64,000 nt of DNA from JAUIET01 sp964352475 (GCA_964352475.1 CAYGSL010000003.1:1-64000); one strand, 5' to 3'; positions 1-8,302 are shown, counted from the stretch's first letter. Numbers and translations: made by a program. The notes: a model not told the origin generated them from the letters alone.

Positions 1-13
1 GAGAGTAGTTGTT

Positions 14-982
14 ATGTACCACCCCAATCGTTTTTCAGTCGCCCCGATGATGGATCTTACCGATAGGCATGCGCGATATTTGCTGCGCCTGATCAGCAAG
101 CGGGCGCTACTGTATACGGAAATGATTACAGTTGATGCGCTACTGCATGGTGACCGCGAGCGATTTTTGGCGTTTAACCCTGCTGAGCACCCGCTGGCAC
201 TGCAGTTGGGTGGGAGTGATCCTGAAAAACTGGCAGCATGTTGCAAAATTGCCGAGCAAACCGGTTTTGACGAGGTAAATCTGAACGTGGGCTGCCCGAG
301 TGACCGGGTACAATCTGGTCAAATTGGTGCTTGCTTGATGTTGGTGCCAGACACTGTGGCTCGCTGTTTCACAGCCATGCAAGAAGCCTGCTCCATACCG
401 GTAACAGTTAAGTGCAGATTGGGTGTTGATGAGCAGGATACTTATCAGACGCTGCCGTGCTTCATCAATAAGGTATCTGAGGCGGGTTGCGCTTCATTCA
501 GCATTCATGCGCGTAAGGCGTGGTTGAAGGGTTTAAGCCCAAAGCAGAATCGAGATATTCCGCCGCTGGATTATGAGCTTGTTTACGAGATCAAGCGTCA
601 GTTTGCGGATACTCAAATTATCATCAATGGTGGTATTGATTCAGTAACGGCTACTTGTGAGCATTTGCGGCATGTTGATGGGGTGATGATGGGGCGTAAG
701 GCTTACTATGAGCCTTATACGCTGAGTGATATCGACCGGCTTGTGTTTGGGGAGAACGTTGTTGCGCGTTCTCGTGAGGAGATATTTGCGGATTATTTGG
801 CTTATGTTGAGGGGCAGCTTGGGCAGGGTGTGGCTTTGAAGCATATGAGTAAGCATGTGCTTGGCTTGTTTCATGGGGTGCAGGGGGCTCGGGCGTTTCG
901 GCGGCATATTAGTGAGAATGCTTATACGGCGGATGCTGGGATTGAGGTGCTTGTTGATGCGGCGGATAAGTTACTGCTTTAG
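14..982 (+). CDS. dusA: tRNA-dihydrouridine(20/20a) synthase DusA
   Basis: FMN-dependent enzyme that reduces specific uridines in the tRNA D-loop to dihydrouridine. The 322-residue product has the DusA N-terminus (FSVAPMMDLTDRHARY). It also has the catalytic-cysteine segment NVGCPSDRVQSG with Cys94, the motif HARKAWLKGLSPKQNR, and INGGI plus DGVMMGRKAY near the FMN phosphate site. Length and all motifs fit full-length DusA. ATG 14 is preceded by GAGAG; the frame stays open to the window edge, so an earlier start cannot be excluded, but homology begins right after this Met. It is the first gene in the window, so its upstream context is unknown. A hairpin repeat follows the stop closely and could act as a 3' end structure. 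Confidence 0.97.
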   Translation: MYHPNRFSVAPMMDLTDRHARYLLRLISKRALLYTEMITVDALLHGDRERFLAFNPAEHPLALQLGGSDPEKLAACCKIAEQTGFDEVNLNVGCPSDRVQSGQIGACLMLVPDTVARCFTAMQEACSIPVTVKCRLGVDEQDTYQTLPCFINKVSEAGCASFSIHARKAWLKGLSPKQNRDIPPLDYELVYEIKRQFADTQIIINGGIDSVTATCEHLRHVDGVMMGRKAYYEPYTLSDIDRLVFGENVVARSREEIFADYLAYVEGQLGQGVALKHMSKHVLGLFHGVQGARAFRRHISENAYTADAGIEVLVDAADKLLL

Positions 983-1287
983 GAAAAGGTACTCTGACAG
1001 AGACCGGCGATCAGCTGAGTATCGGTCACCAAGACACGACGTAAACCCATCCATGGGGTCTTGTGTTCGAGGTCCATCTCACACAGTCTTGATGACCGAT
1101 ACTCAGCTGATCGCCTCAGTGCCAACAGTTAGCACGGAATAACAACCCTGCCGGACGCTGAATGCTAACGTAATTAATATGTTGCGGCACTATATCGAGC
1201 CCTGCCCTTATTCTCTTTTGTTCTTAGGGGTGACTCCCAAGCCAACTGCAATATACAATGCAGACCAAAGCCACTAGCTAAAACGAT
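983..1287. other. Intergenic region between dusA and tal
   Basis: This 305-base stretch holds the hairpin repeat at 1001-1128. The remaining roughly 160 bases should contain the tal promoter, but I see no convincing -35/-10 pair. A small reading frame overlapping the hairpin is not credible as a gene because its sequence follows from the inverted repeat. Confidence 0.6.
1001..1128. repeat. Long-stem hairpin repeat, copy A
   Basis: Two 30-base arms, 1006-1035 and 1086-1115, are inverted copies matching at 29 of 30 positions. They enclose a 50-base loop (1036-1085). The loop, the outer left border AGACC and the right border TCAGTGCCAACAG closely match copy B at 29402-29531. In the arms only the GGCG/CGCC ends and the GAC/GTC base are shared with copy B; the middle differs completely. 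It lies just after dusA, so it could also terminate transcription, although no T-run follows. Confidence 0.85.
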
Positions 1288-2238
1288 ATGAACAAACTGG
1301 AACAACTAAAGCAAATGACCGATGTGGTTGCCGACACGGGTGATGTGGAGGCGATTGCTAAATTTACCCCATTGGATGCCACGACGAATCCGTCGTTGCT
1401 GCTTAAAGCCGCGCAATTGCCACATTATCAGGCGTTGCTGGAGCAAGCCACGCGTGCGGCCAAGGATTTTCAGGGCAGTTCGGCTGAGCAGTTGGCGTTT
1501 TGTGTGGATCAGTTTGGGGTATTGGTTGGTAATGAGATTCTGGGTATTGTTCCCGGCCGGGTATCTACTGAGGTGGATGCGCGTTTGTCGTTTGATGAGG
1601 CGGCAATGATTGAAAGAGCGCAGCGGATAACGCGGCTTTATGCTGACCAGGGTATTGGCTCGGAACGGATACTGATCAAATTGGCTTCCACCTGGGAAGG
1701 TATTCGTGCGGCGGAAAAGCTTGAGGCCCAGGGCATTAATTGCAATTTAACGCTGTTGTTTGGATTTGCGCAGGCGGTTGCATGTGCTGAGGCGGGGGTT
1801 TTTCTTATCTCGCCTTTTGTTGGCCGAATTCTCGATTGGTATAAGAAGAGTACCGGGGAGACTTATACGGCTGAGACTGACCCGGGAGTGCTGTCGGTTC
1901 GACGTATCTATAACTATTACAAGAAGCATGATTACAAGACAGTGGTAATGGGTGCCAGTTTTCGCAATACAGGCGAAATTGAGGCGCTTGCGGGCTGCGA
2001 CCGATTGACGATTAGCCCTCAGTTAATGGATGAGCTTGCTGGAGACAATGGACAGCTTGCGAGGCGACTTGACCCTGACGTTAGCAACGATGAGGATCAA
2101 CAAAAATTGTCGTGCGATGAGGCGATGTTTCGCTGGGAATTGAATGAAGACGCTATGGCAACGGAGAAGCTGGCGGAAGGCATTCGTAATTTCGCAGCGG
2201 ATCAAGTCAAGCTTGAGTCATTGATTACGGGTGCCTGA
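1288..2238 (+). CDS. tal: Transaldolase
   Basis: Cytosolic pentose-phosphate pathway enzyme that moves a dihydroxyacetone unit from sedoheptulose-7-phosphate to glyceraldehyde-3-phosphate. The 316-residue product aligns along its length with the TalB type. It has DATTNPSLLLKAAQ at about residues 30-43, the VPGRVSTEVDARLS segment, and the Schiff-base lysine Lys131 in RILIKLASTW. It also has INCNLTLLF, FVGRILDWYK and VMGASFRN. The length is normal for the family. The ATG start gives the expected N-terminus (MNKLEQLKQMTDVVADTGD). The TerB-like gene follows with its ATG one base after this stop, so the two are probably cotranscribed. Confidence 0.97.
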   Translation: MNKLEQLKQMTDVVADTGDVEAIAKFTPLDATTNPSLLLKAAQLPHYQALLEQATRAAKDFQGSSAEQLAFCVDQFGVLVGNEILGIVPGRVSTEVDARLSFDEAAMIERAQRITRLYADQGIGSERILIKLASTWEGIRAAEKLEAQGINCNLTLLFGFAQAVACAEAGVFLISPFVGRILDWYKKSTGETYTAETDPGVLSVRRIYNYYKKHDYKTVVMGASFRNTGEIEALAGCDRLTISPQLMDELAGDNGQLARRLDPDVSNDEDQQKLSCDEAMFRWELNEDAMATEKLAEGIRNFAADQVKLESLITGA

Positions 2239-2239
2239 T

Positions 2240-2692
2240 ATGTTCACTCGATTGTTTAGCCTGATCGATCTGCCGATACCGGAAGACCCAGGCGTGGGTG
2301 TGGAGCTGGCGTCGGCTGCGTTGTTGATGGAAATAGTGTTTGCCGATTACAAGCGCGAAAGCGAAGAAATTGAAGCGGCTAGTAAAGCGCTGCGCGCGTC
2401 TTTCTCCTTACCGGAAGATGAGCTGCAAGCGGTGTTGAACAAGGCGGAGGAATTGCACGCTGAATCGGTGTCTATTCATCCTTTTATTGAAGCGATCAAT
2501 GACGAATTTGACGACGCGTCAAAATATCAGCTTATTGTAAATCTTTGGCGGGTGGCCATGGCAGATGGTGAGCTGGACAAATTTGAACAACACTACATTC
2601 GGAAAATCGCAGAACTGCTGTATGTACCGCATACGGAGTTTATTCGCGCCAAACTGCAAGTGTTTGACGACATCGAATCCAGCGAACAATAA
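2240..2692 (+). CDS. TerB-like (tellurite resistance TerB family) protein
   Basis: Small, mostly helical, acidic cytosolic protein of about 150 residues. The two-repeat TerB-like pattern is visible: ASAALLMEIVFADYKRESEEI near residue 25 and LIVNLWRVAMADGELDKFE near residue 105. The second matches the family signature of helix, ADGEL turn, helix. TerB-like domains bind divalent metal in some members, but most stand-alone copies have no known role. ATG 2240 is chosen; GTG 2231 would overlap tal by eight bases. No tellurite genes (terC, terD, terZ) are nearby, so a tellurite function should not be assumed. A hairpin follows at 2708-2738. Confidence 0.8.
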   Translation: MFTRLFSLIDLPIPEDPGVGVELASAALLMEIVFADYKRESEEIEAASKALRASFSLPEDELQAVLNKAEELHAESVSIHPFIEAINDEFDDASKYQLIVNLWRVAMADGELDKFEQHYIRKIAELLYVPHTEFIRAKLQVFDDIESSEQ

Positions 2693-2707
2693 AAAACACA
2701 CGAGATA

Positions 2708-2738
2708 AGGCGCTCTAGAGGGAATTCTCTGAGCGCCT
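2708..2738. terminator. Hairpin in the convergent TerB/sulfatase interval
   Basis: AGGCGCTC (2708-2715) and GAGCGCCT (2731-2738) pair, and the stem continues inward through AGAG/CTCT with one bulged T. It sits between two convergent genes. On the minus strand a T-rich tract follows about eight bases after the stem, so it may end minus-strand transcripts. No T-run follows on the plus strand. Confidence 0.45.
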
Positions 2739-2933
2739 CGCTGTCTACATGGACAGTGGTATGGTCTTTTCAACCAGTATTAGTAAGTATACATCCCCAG
2801 AAGGATTTGTCTTCGAATCGTTTGTGCTAAGCAAACAAGCTGCTAATCGCTGCGGGATATATACTGCAAAAGTAATACCGCTTTTAGAAAACTGCTACAA
2901 ACGCACAAAGCGTGCTGTTTTGCTGCACGGAAT

Positions 2934-4454
2934 CTAACGTATAGACTTTTCCGGAAGCGCGCTTTTAATTCCCTGATCTATTGGCATCCGGTCGTTGTCA
3001 ATACCTGATTGCTTCAGGGCCTGAACCAGCAGGTCGCGCATCTCTACCAGCTTTGGCCGGTATTTTCGTTGCTGCGCCAGATTACTCAGCTCCATTGGGT
3101 CGGTTTCCAAATGATACAGCTGCTCAAGATGCCTGAGCGGTCCGCCGTCGCCATGCGGGTGGCGTATGTACTTCCAATCATCAGTGCGTACTGAACGCAC
3201 GTTAGGTGTGTAGGGAAACTGTTGCTCGTAATCGTATTCATACAACCAAAAATCGCGCCAATCGCTTGCGCGCCCCTCTGCCAGTGCAACCCAGGATAAA
3301 CCCTGCGCATCGGGAAGCACTGCCGCACCAGCCAATTCAACTAGACTTGGAGCGAGGTCGATATTCAGTACTTGCTGCTCAATGATGGTTCCGGCGGCAA
3401 ATCTTGGCGGGTAACGAACCACCAGCGGCACTCGGGTACTTGCTTCATGCGCGGTGCGCTTATCAATCATGCCGTGCTCGCCAAGCAGGAAGCCGTTGTC
3501 GCTGGCAAAAACGAAAATGGTGTTATCAAGGACACCCAAGGCTTGCAGCGCCTCGTACACTCGCCCTACGCTGTCGTCTACGGAGTTGATTGTTGCTGTG
3601 TACGACCTGACAAAACGTTCAAAATCGCTGACGGCTTCGGGCGATGAATCGGGATACTGTTCACGGAAACCATACAGAGGCCCGTAAATTCCATGCCATG
3701 TAGCAAGCCTTTCCGTCATCCAGCGCGGCTTGTTCACCAGCTGGTTTCTGCTGTCAGGATAAGGCACCGGCACACCATCATACGTTTTCTGATACTTTTG
3801 CTCGGGTACAAACGGTCCGTGCGGCGCTTTGTGCCCGAGTAATAAAGCAAAAGGCTTGTCTGGTGTGCGAATGTTTTGCAGCCAATCAAGCGCCATATCG
3901 GTGACTGTTTCGGTGTAATAACCTTCAACGTGGCGGCGCTCGCCGTTTATGTTGAACTGCGTATCGTAATACTTGCCCTGCCCTTTGTGGGTAATCCAGT
4001 AGTCGAAGCCTGGCCGTTTGCTGTCGTCCTGCTCCCCCATATGCCATTTGCCGATATAGGCTGTTTCAAAACCGGCCTGCTGCAAATTGCGTGGGAAGCT
4101 GTGCAGGCTCAGCGGATAGTCGGTGAAATTATTGGCAACACCGTGCGTGTGCGCGTAGGTGCCTGACAAATAAGACGCTCGACTGGGAGAACAAAGAGAA
4201 GTGGTAACGAACATATTGTCGAAACGCACGCCTTCGGCGGCTAAACGATCAATATGCGGTGTTTTAATTCCTAATAGGGGCTTGGGGTGATAGCCAACGG
4301 CATCGGCGCGCTGGTCATCCGTCAGAATAAAGACGACGTTGGGAGTGGGCGTTTGCCCAGGCCTTGTCATGCAAGCTGTTAACAGCAAGCTTGACAGGCA
4401 CAGAATCAGGGTTGAAAAAATTGAGCGATTGAGAATAAGTGCTTGCGAAGGCAT
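2934..4454 (-). CDS. Sulfatase (arylsulfatase family), predicted lipoprotein
   Basis: Alkaline-phosphatase-superfamily sulfatase that hydrolyses sulfate esters, likely of polysaccharide fragments outside the inner membrane. The lipobox LLTAC puts the lipidated Cys at residue 28. Metal ligands are seen in VFILTDDQR (Asp46-Asp47). The formylglycine signature is CSPSR, with Cys88 to be converted. FVFASDNGFLLGEHG and a C-terminal DWKYIRH/YHLETDPMELSNLA region complete the fold. Length 506 fits the family. The ATG overlaps the stop of the upstream STAS gene as TAATG, so translation is probably coupled. That tie between a sulfatase and an rssB-rssC signalling pair is odd. Activity would need a formylglycine-generating enzyme, not seen in this window. 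Confidence 0.92.
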   Translation of the reverse strand: MPSQALILNRSIFSTLILCLSSLLLTACMTRPGQTPTPNVVFILTDDQRADAVGYHPKPLLGIKTPHIDRLAAEGVRFDNMFVTTSLCSPSRASYLSGTYAHTHGVANNFTDYPLSLHSFPRNLQQAGFETAYIGKWHMGEQDDSKRPGFDYWITHKGQGKYYDTQFNINGERRHVEGYYTETVTDMALDWLQNIRTPDKPFALLLGHKAPHGPFVPEQKYQKTYDGVPVPYPDSRNQLVNKPRWMTERLATWHGIYGPLYGFREQYPDSSPEAVSDFERFVRSYTATINSVDDSVGRVYEALQALGVLDNTIFVFASDNGFLLGEHGMIDKRTAHEASTRVPLVVRYPPRFAAGTIIEQQVLNIDLAPSLVELAGAAVLPDAQGLSWVALAEGRASDWRDFWLYEYDYEQQFPYTPNVRSVRTDDWKYIRHPHGDGGPLRHLEQLYHLETDPMELSNLAQQRKYRPKLVEMRDLLVQALKQSGIDNDRMPIDQGIKSALPEKSIR

Positions 4455-4969
4455 TAACGGTTGGGGCGGCAGGTGTCGTTTGCGGCTGGCTCTTGCTCCA
4501 GGGCATTTACCAGGTCTTTAAAACTGGCCGCATTTTCTTCGCTCAACCCCATCAGGGTTCGATGAGCTTCAAGCACTTTGGCCTTCACTTCCTGCTCAGA
4601 AGAGACGGCTATTGGTATTTCACCAAAATCATCAAGCGTCTCAATGCCGTGTTCACGAATATCAAAAATACGTTCGAAACACATGCTGGTCAATAAGCGG
4701 GTAATACTGTTATCGGTGGAGACAATGATCGGTTTGAAACCAAATTTTTGCTGTGCTTGTATCGCGATTTTGGCCAACAAGCCCAGCGTGGTGCTATCGA
4801 GGCCATCTACGTCGCTGAGATCGATGGCAATGCTGGTGAAGTCATCCGCGGCAAACATCTGTTCGATGAACTCGTCGAAGGCCGTCGACAGTGTAAGCCT
4901 GACGTCCCCCAACAAACGCAGCATGTAGACTCCGTTATTACTTGCTTGAAGAATCTTTCCTGCTTGCAT
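4454..4969 (-). CDS. rssC: STAS-domain anti-sigma factor antagonist, RssC-like
   Basis: Cytosolic phospho-switch protein of 171 residues. The STAS domain occupies roughly residues 5-110 and has the phosphorylatable serine in DLSDVDGLDSTTLGLLAKI (Ser59), the position used in SpoIIAA/RsbV-type antagonists. About 60 further residues follow, of unclear function. It begins 11 bases after the stop of the PP2C response regulator gene, which is the expected phosphatase for this serine. The pairing and lengths resemble the pseudomonad rssB-rssC arrangement; HsbA-type antagonists are the alternative. Its partner kinase is not in the window. The downstream sulfatase start overlaps its stop. Confidence 0.8.
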   Translation of the reverse strand: MQAGKILQASNNGVYMLRLLGDVRLTLSTAFDEFIEQMFAADDFTSIAIDLSDVDGLDSTTLGLLAKIAIQAQQKFGFKPIIVSTDNSITRLLTSMCFERIFDIREHGIETLDDFGEIPIAVSSEQEVKAKVLEAHRTLMGLSEENAASFKDLVNALEQEPAANDTCRPNR

Positions 4970-4980
4970 ACAGACCTGAA

Positions 4981-6165
4981 CTACCGAGCGGGTTTAGATA
5001 CCATGAAAACGGCGATATCATCAGGGGCCGCTTCCATTTTGTTAAGATCGAGCGAGCCAATCAGATGCTCAAGTTCCAGCGGCTGTTTGGAACAGCGCTG
5101 TAATAGCTCCGCCTCTTTTTCTACCAGATCCTTCTGCGGCAGCATTTCAAGTATGCCGTCGGTAAACAGTGCGAGCTTGAATTGTTCGGGAAGGTCAATG
5201 CTGCGCTCTTCGTAATCTGTATCCTGCGCTATACCTACCGGCATGCCGGCACCGGCGATGTAGACAGCCTCGCCGTTTTCGGGCACCAACACCGGGCAAG
5301 GCAAATGCCCGGCGTTGCTGTAGATCATGCTGTTGGTTTGTGTATCAAGGCAGGCAACAAACATCGTAATGTGTTTGCCAAGGTCAGTTTCAAGCAGTTC
5401 TTCGTTGGTTTTTTTCAGCAACTTGGCAGGCGACAATATGGACTCGTCATTCTCCCGACCGTAATTACTGCGCATCCTCGCGGTCAGATTCTTCAGCAAT
5501 ACGGTAACAAACGCAGATGAAGCGCCATGCCCGGACACATCAGCGATCATAAAGACTATATGATGATCCCCCACCGTCACATATTCGACGAAATCACCAC
5601 TTAGGTACAACGATGGAATGATTTTGTGGTCGAAATGGTAGCCCAACAGGTCTTTCGGTGCGGTCGGCAGCATTTTCTTCTGCACATGCCGACCTGCTTG
5701 CTGATCTTTCTCCAGTGCGGAAACGTGTCTTTTCAATTCGCGGTTGGTGCGCTCCAGCTCCCTGCGGTAACCGGCGTTCTCGCGACGCAATCTAGCGCGT
5801 TCAAGGCTGCGTTGTATCGAGTGCTCGAGAACCTCAAGATCAAGAATGGGTTTAATCAGGTAATCCGTGGCACCAATACGCAAGGCCTCTACAACGTCTG
5901 CCATTACACCCGCACCTGAGATAACAACAATCGGGGTATCGTGGTCTTCGCTCGAAATCTGGTGAAGTACGCTGATTCCATCCAGCCCAGGCATGCGCAG
6001 GTCGCAAACCACTAAATCGGGCCGCTGTTCGCGGAATAGTTCAAGGCCTGTCAACCCGTCATCCGCCAGCATGACATCAAAGCCACTATCTTGCAGATAA
6101 GCTGCGATGCTTTGCCGGATTACACGGTCATCATCAATGACCAAAATACGTTTGGCAGTGCTCAT
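4981..6165 (-). CDS. rssB: Response regulator with PP2C (SpoIIE-type) phosphatase domain, RssB-like
   Basis: Receiver domain (residues 1-125) with acidic pocket Asp11-Asp13, phospho-acceptor Asp55 in VVCDLRMPG and the lysine of DYLIKPI. A helical linker (about 130-170) leads to a SpoIIE/RsbU-type phosphatase domain. The phosphatase metal ligands are present: SGDF, ADVSGHGASSA, LFTDG and PDDIAVF. That suggests an active phosphatase, unlike the degenerate domain of Escherichia coli RssB. The stretch TPIVVISGAGVMADVVEALR and the following KPILDLEVL resemble RssB, the adaptor that delivers sigma-S to ClpXP. At 394 residues it lacks the extra histidine-kinase-like domain of HsbR. It is first in an operon with the STAS gene and a sulfatase. 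The sigma-S role is inferred from family resemblance. Confidence 0.85.
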   Translation of the reverse strand: MSTAKRILVIDDDRVIRQSIAAYLQDSGFDVMLADDGLTGLELFREQRPDLVVCDLRMPGLDGISVLHQISSEDHDTPIVVISGAGVMADVVEALRIGATDYLIKPILDLEVLEHSIQRSLERARLRRENAGYRRELERTNRELKRHVSALEKDQQAGRHVQKKMLPTAPKDLLGYHFDHKIIPSLYLSGDFVEYVTVGDHHIVFMIADVSGHGASSAFVTVLLKNLTARMRSNYGRENDESILSPAKLLKKTNEELLETDLGKHITMFVACLDTQTNSMIYSNAGHLPCPVLVPENGEAVYIAGAGMPVGIAQDTDYEERSIDLPEQFKLALFTDGILEMLPQKDLVEKEAELLQRCSKQPLELEHLIGSLDLNKMEAAPDDIAVFMVSKPAR

Positions 6166-6281
6166 TTAAAATGGTGTGATTGCGCAGCGATATGAGACTA
6201 CAGGAGTGTGGATGGTGTCAGTAAACTCGAAGTTCCGCACGGTACTTGTTTACTCCCCAAGATGCAAGTTTTCACACTCAA

Positions 6282-6309
6282 TTGACTGTAGAATAAAAAC
6301 GCCTAGACT
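6282..6309 (+). promoter_or_regulatory. Candidate sigma-70 promoter for the PilZ gene
   Basis: TTGACT (6282-6287) and TAGACT (6304-6309) are separated by 16 bases, upstream of the PilZ start at 6361. The -35 is good and the -10 is moderate. A second TTGACT lies about 35 bases further on, so the exact start is uncertain. Confidence 0.35.
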
Positions 6310-6360
6310 AGCCACATTGACTATTTTTCCTTACTCACCTATTTAGACCAAGAGGCCTTC

Positions 6361-6672
6361 ATGAGTTCCACTCGTGCTCAATCAGACAACAACGACAGCA
6401 GTGAAAACAAGCGCGCCTTTATCCGCTTGAAACTGAACAGCAAGGTAGCGCTTGAGGCCGGCAACGGCGATCAATTTGAAGGACGCTGTGAAGACATGAG
6501 CGGTGCCGGGCTGATGGTTGCTTCCGATGCCGCAGTTGCGGTAGGAGATGAACTGCTTGCACGCATAGAGTCAAAAGGCTCAACCATTGTCTATCACACT
6601 ACCGTCAAGCGGATCGTGGAAGAAGACGGAACCCGTAAACTCGCTCTGTCGATTGACGACATTCTCGATTAA
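6361..6672 (+). CDS. PilZ domain protein (predicted c-di-GMP receptor)
   Basis: Single-domain cytosolic protein of 103 residues. Both ligand motifs are visible: RAFIR, matching RxxxR in the N-terminal arm, and EDMSGAGLMV, matching D/NxSxxG. The beta-barrel strands continue through GDELLARIES and TVKRI. These motifs predict c-di-GMP binding. The partner is unknown; single-domain PilZ proteins usually act on flagella, pili or exopolysaccharide. A strong ribosome-binding site (AAGAGG) precedes the ATG. It is transcribed divergently from rssB. Confidence 0.92.
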   Translation: MSSTRAQSDNNDSSENKRAFIRLKLNSKVALEAGNGDQFEGRCEDMSGAGLMVASDAAVAVGDELLARIESKGSTIVYHTTVKRIVEEDGTRKLALSIDDILD

Positions 6673-6745
6673 ACCGGCAAACTATCCACCTGGGGTTGTA
6701 ACTCAGAGGCCTGTTGCAGCCAGCACCGGTTTTCTTTAGCAGGTT

Positions 6746-7432
6746 TTAGAAGTCTTCGTCGCCAAAATCATCTTCGACGTCACCGTCTTTTACCTGGTAC
6801 TCGCGGTCTTGCAGATACGCATCTCGCACGAATACATACTCGTCACCAGTAACAAGACCCTCGATATCAAGTGTATTTGCTCTAAGATCCAGATAGTAGC
6901 CAGCTACCGTTGAATAGCGGACATACTCTTGATCTATATAAGTGATAGGGTTACTGAATGTGTCGGGTACCAGGCCAAATGCGTCGCGCACATTACTGGG
7001 CCCAATTATCGGCAGCACCACGTAAGGTCCGGGTGGTACACCCCATGCACCCAATGTTTGACCAAAATCTTCCGGCTGACGCTCCAGTCCGGCCATGGAC
7101 GCCACATCGAAGAAACCCAGCAATCCCACCGTTGAATTCAGCAACAGACGCCCGGTATCTATACCTGCTTTCTTGATTTTGAACTGCAACAGGTCATTAA
7201 TGATGGTGATCGGCTCGCGAATATTGCGGTACATATTGGTCACGCCGTCATCCACAATTTGCGGTGTAATAAACTCGTACGCCATGGCTGCGGGTTTCAC
7301 CACCCAGCGATCACCAAACTGATTAAAGGCATCAATTTTTCGGTTCCAGCCTTCCCACGGGTCAGACTCACTCGCATTGATCGGCTGGGCTAGACCCAAA
7401 AGCAACATTAGGAGAGGAAGTAGTTTGCGCAT
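6746..7432 (-). CDS. mlaA: MlaA/VacJ family outer-membrane lipid asymmetry protein
   Basis: MlaA extracts mislocalised phospholipids from the outer leaflet of the outer membrane and passes them to periplasmic MlaC. The family core is clear: DPWEGWNRKIDAFNQFGD, the IREPITIINDLLQ region, GRLLLNSTVGLLGFFDVA, DFGQTLGAWGV and GPYVVLPIIGPSNVRD. ATG 7432 is preferred because AAAGGA lies seven bases upstream; an ATG six bases earlier and a longer GTG frame are less likely. The signal peptide (KLLPLLMLLLGLAQPINAS) has no lipobox cysteine, whereas E. coli MlaA is a lipoprotein. The rest of the mla system is not in this window. It follows hvfC by 62 bases on the same strand. Confidence 0.9.
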   Translation of the reverse strand: MRKLLPLLMLLLGLAQPINASESDPWEGWNRKIDAFNQFGDRWVVKPAAMAYEFITPQIVDDGVTNMYRNIREPITIINDLLQFKIKKAGIDTGRLLLNSTVGLLGFFDVASMAGLERQPEDFGQTLGAWGVPPGPYVVLPIIGPSNVRDAFGLVPDTFSNPITYIDQEYVRYSTVAGYYLDLRANTLDIEGLVTGDEYVFVRDAYLQDREYQVKDGDVEDDFGDEDF

Positions 7433-7494
7433 GCGCATGTCCTTTAAAGACCACTTTACGAGTGTAGAGCATTGAATAGTATGCAATACCCACA

Positions 7495-8259
7495 CTAGTG
7501 CGTACCCAGAATAATATCAAGCCGTCGTAATTTATCCAGTGTAATCTGGCCACTGGCGACCAGCTGCTCCGGGTCAGAGTGCTGCATTTCTGCGGCCAAT
7601 TTCAGCAATACTTCGCGACCTGTAGCCGACTCTTGTTCGGAAATCAAACCCAGCATTCTCACAGTCACCTGGTTACTTTGCATGAACTTAACCTGATCAT
7701 CACGATTCCGATACACGATCAAAAAGGTCGGCTGTTCGGGCGGCTGCTCAGGCTCAAAGCCAGGTCCGATTTCATGCACCGGAAATTGATAGGCAAGACA
7801 CATGGCCAGGGGAGACACCAATGGCCGACCGGATAACAGGTCTCCGCTGCGCTGATGATCAATCGTCTGCAGATCGATGTCGGCCAGATCCAGCGCAATT
7901 TCCACCCATTCATAATGCGCGAGCTCTACCAGGAAGGGCGGCTCATTCGCTTGCCTGTTTCTCTCTGACTGCAGGTAATTAACGAATTCCCGGGTGATTT
8001 CGGGGAAAAAAGGCGTTGAACAGGCATACGCTTGCATGAAGTCCCGAATCAAAGCATGCCAATCTTCGTCGGAAAACAACTTACGGGTGATGGGGAAGCC
8101 GCGGCGCATAAAGCCTTCGATATTGTTATAAAACAGATCTCTATAGATTTTCAGGCGTCGGTCTTCAATGCCGGCCGGCGGTGGGTTGGCCTCAGGGTCG
8201 CGAATATGATTTGTGAGCTGTGTCTGCAAATCGTGCGTTTGTGCTAGAGACAAGCTCAT
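7495..8259 (-). CDS. hvfC: HvfC/BufC-type RiPP maturation partner (DUF2063)
   Basis: Cytosolic partner protein of 254 residues that pairs with DUF692 multinuclear iron oxidases and is thought to present the precursor peptide. The N-terminal DUF2063 helical domain (about residues 5-95) is recognised by RRLKIYRDLFYNNIEGFMRR, FPITRKLFSDEDW and HALIRDFMQ. A second domain contains ELAHYEWVEIALDLADID and FLIVYRNRDDQVKFMQ. It starts 43 bases after hvfB, in the order precursor, hvfB, hvfC. The function is inferred from family and context. Confidence 0.9.
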   Translation of the reverse strand: MSLSLAQTHDLQTQLTNHIRDPEANPPPAGIEDRRLKIYRDLFYNNIEGFMRRGFPITRKLFSDEDWHALIRDFMQAYACSTPFFPEITREFVNYLQSERNRQANEPPFLVELAHYEWVEIALDLADIDLQTIDHQRSGDLLSGRPLVSPLAMCLAYQFPVHEIGPGFEPEQPPEQPTFLIVYRNRDDQVKFMQSNQVTVRMLGLISEQESATGREVLLKLAAEMQHSDPEQLVASGQITLDKLRRLDIILGTH

Positions 8260-8302
8260 ACGCGAACAACTCTGGCTACGGACATGAGAATCGGAGACAT
8301 CT

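Noticed and set aside
855..1142. Plus-strand frame covering the end of dusA and hairpin copy A
   Set aside because: Half lies in dusA in another frame and the rest in the inverted repeat.
2240..2692. Tellurite resistance function for the TerB-like gene
   Set aside because: None of the other ter genes is present, and stand-alone TerB domains are common without that role.
2749..2937. 62-residue plus-strand frame between TerB and sulfatase genes
   Set aside because: No ribosome-binding site, no family resemblance, and a composition that looks random.
4981..6165. HsbR assignment for the PP2C response regulator
   Set aside because: HsbR carries an additional kinase-like ATPase domain; this protein ends after the phosphatase domain and resembles RssB in the receiver.
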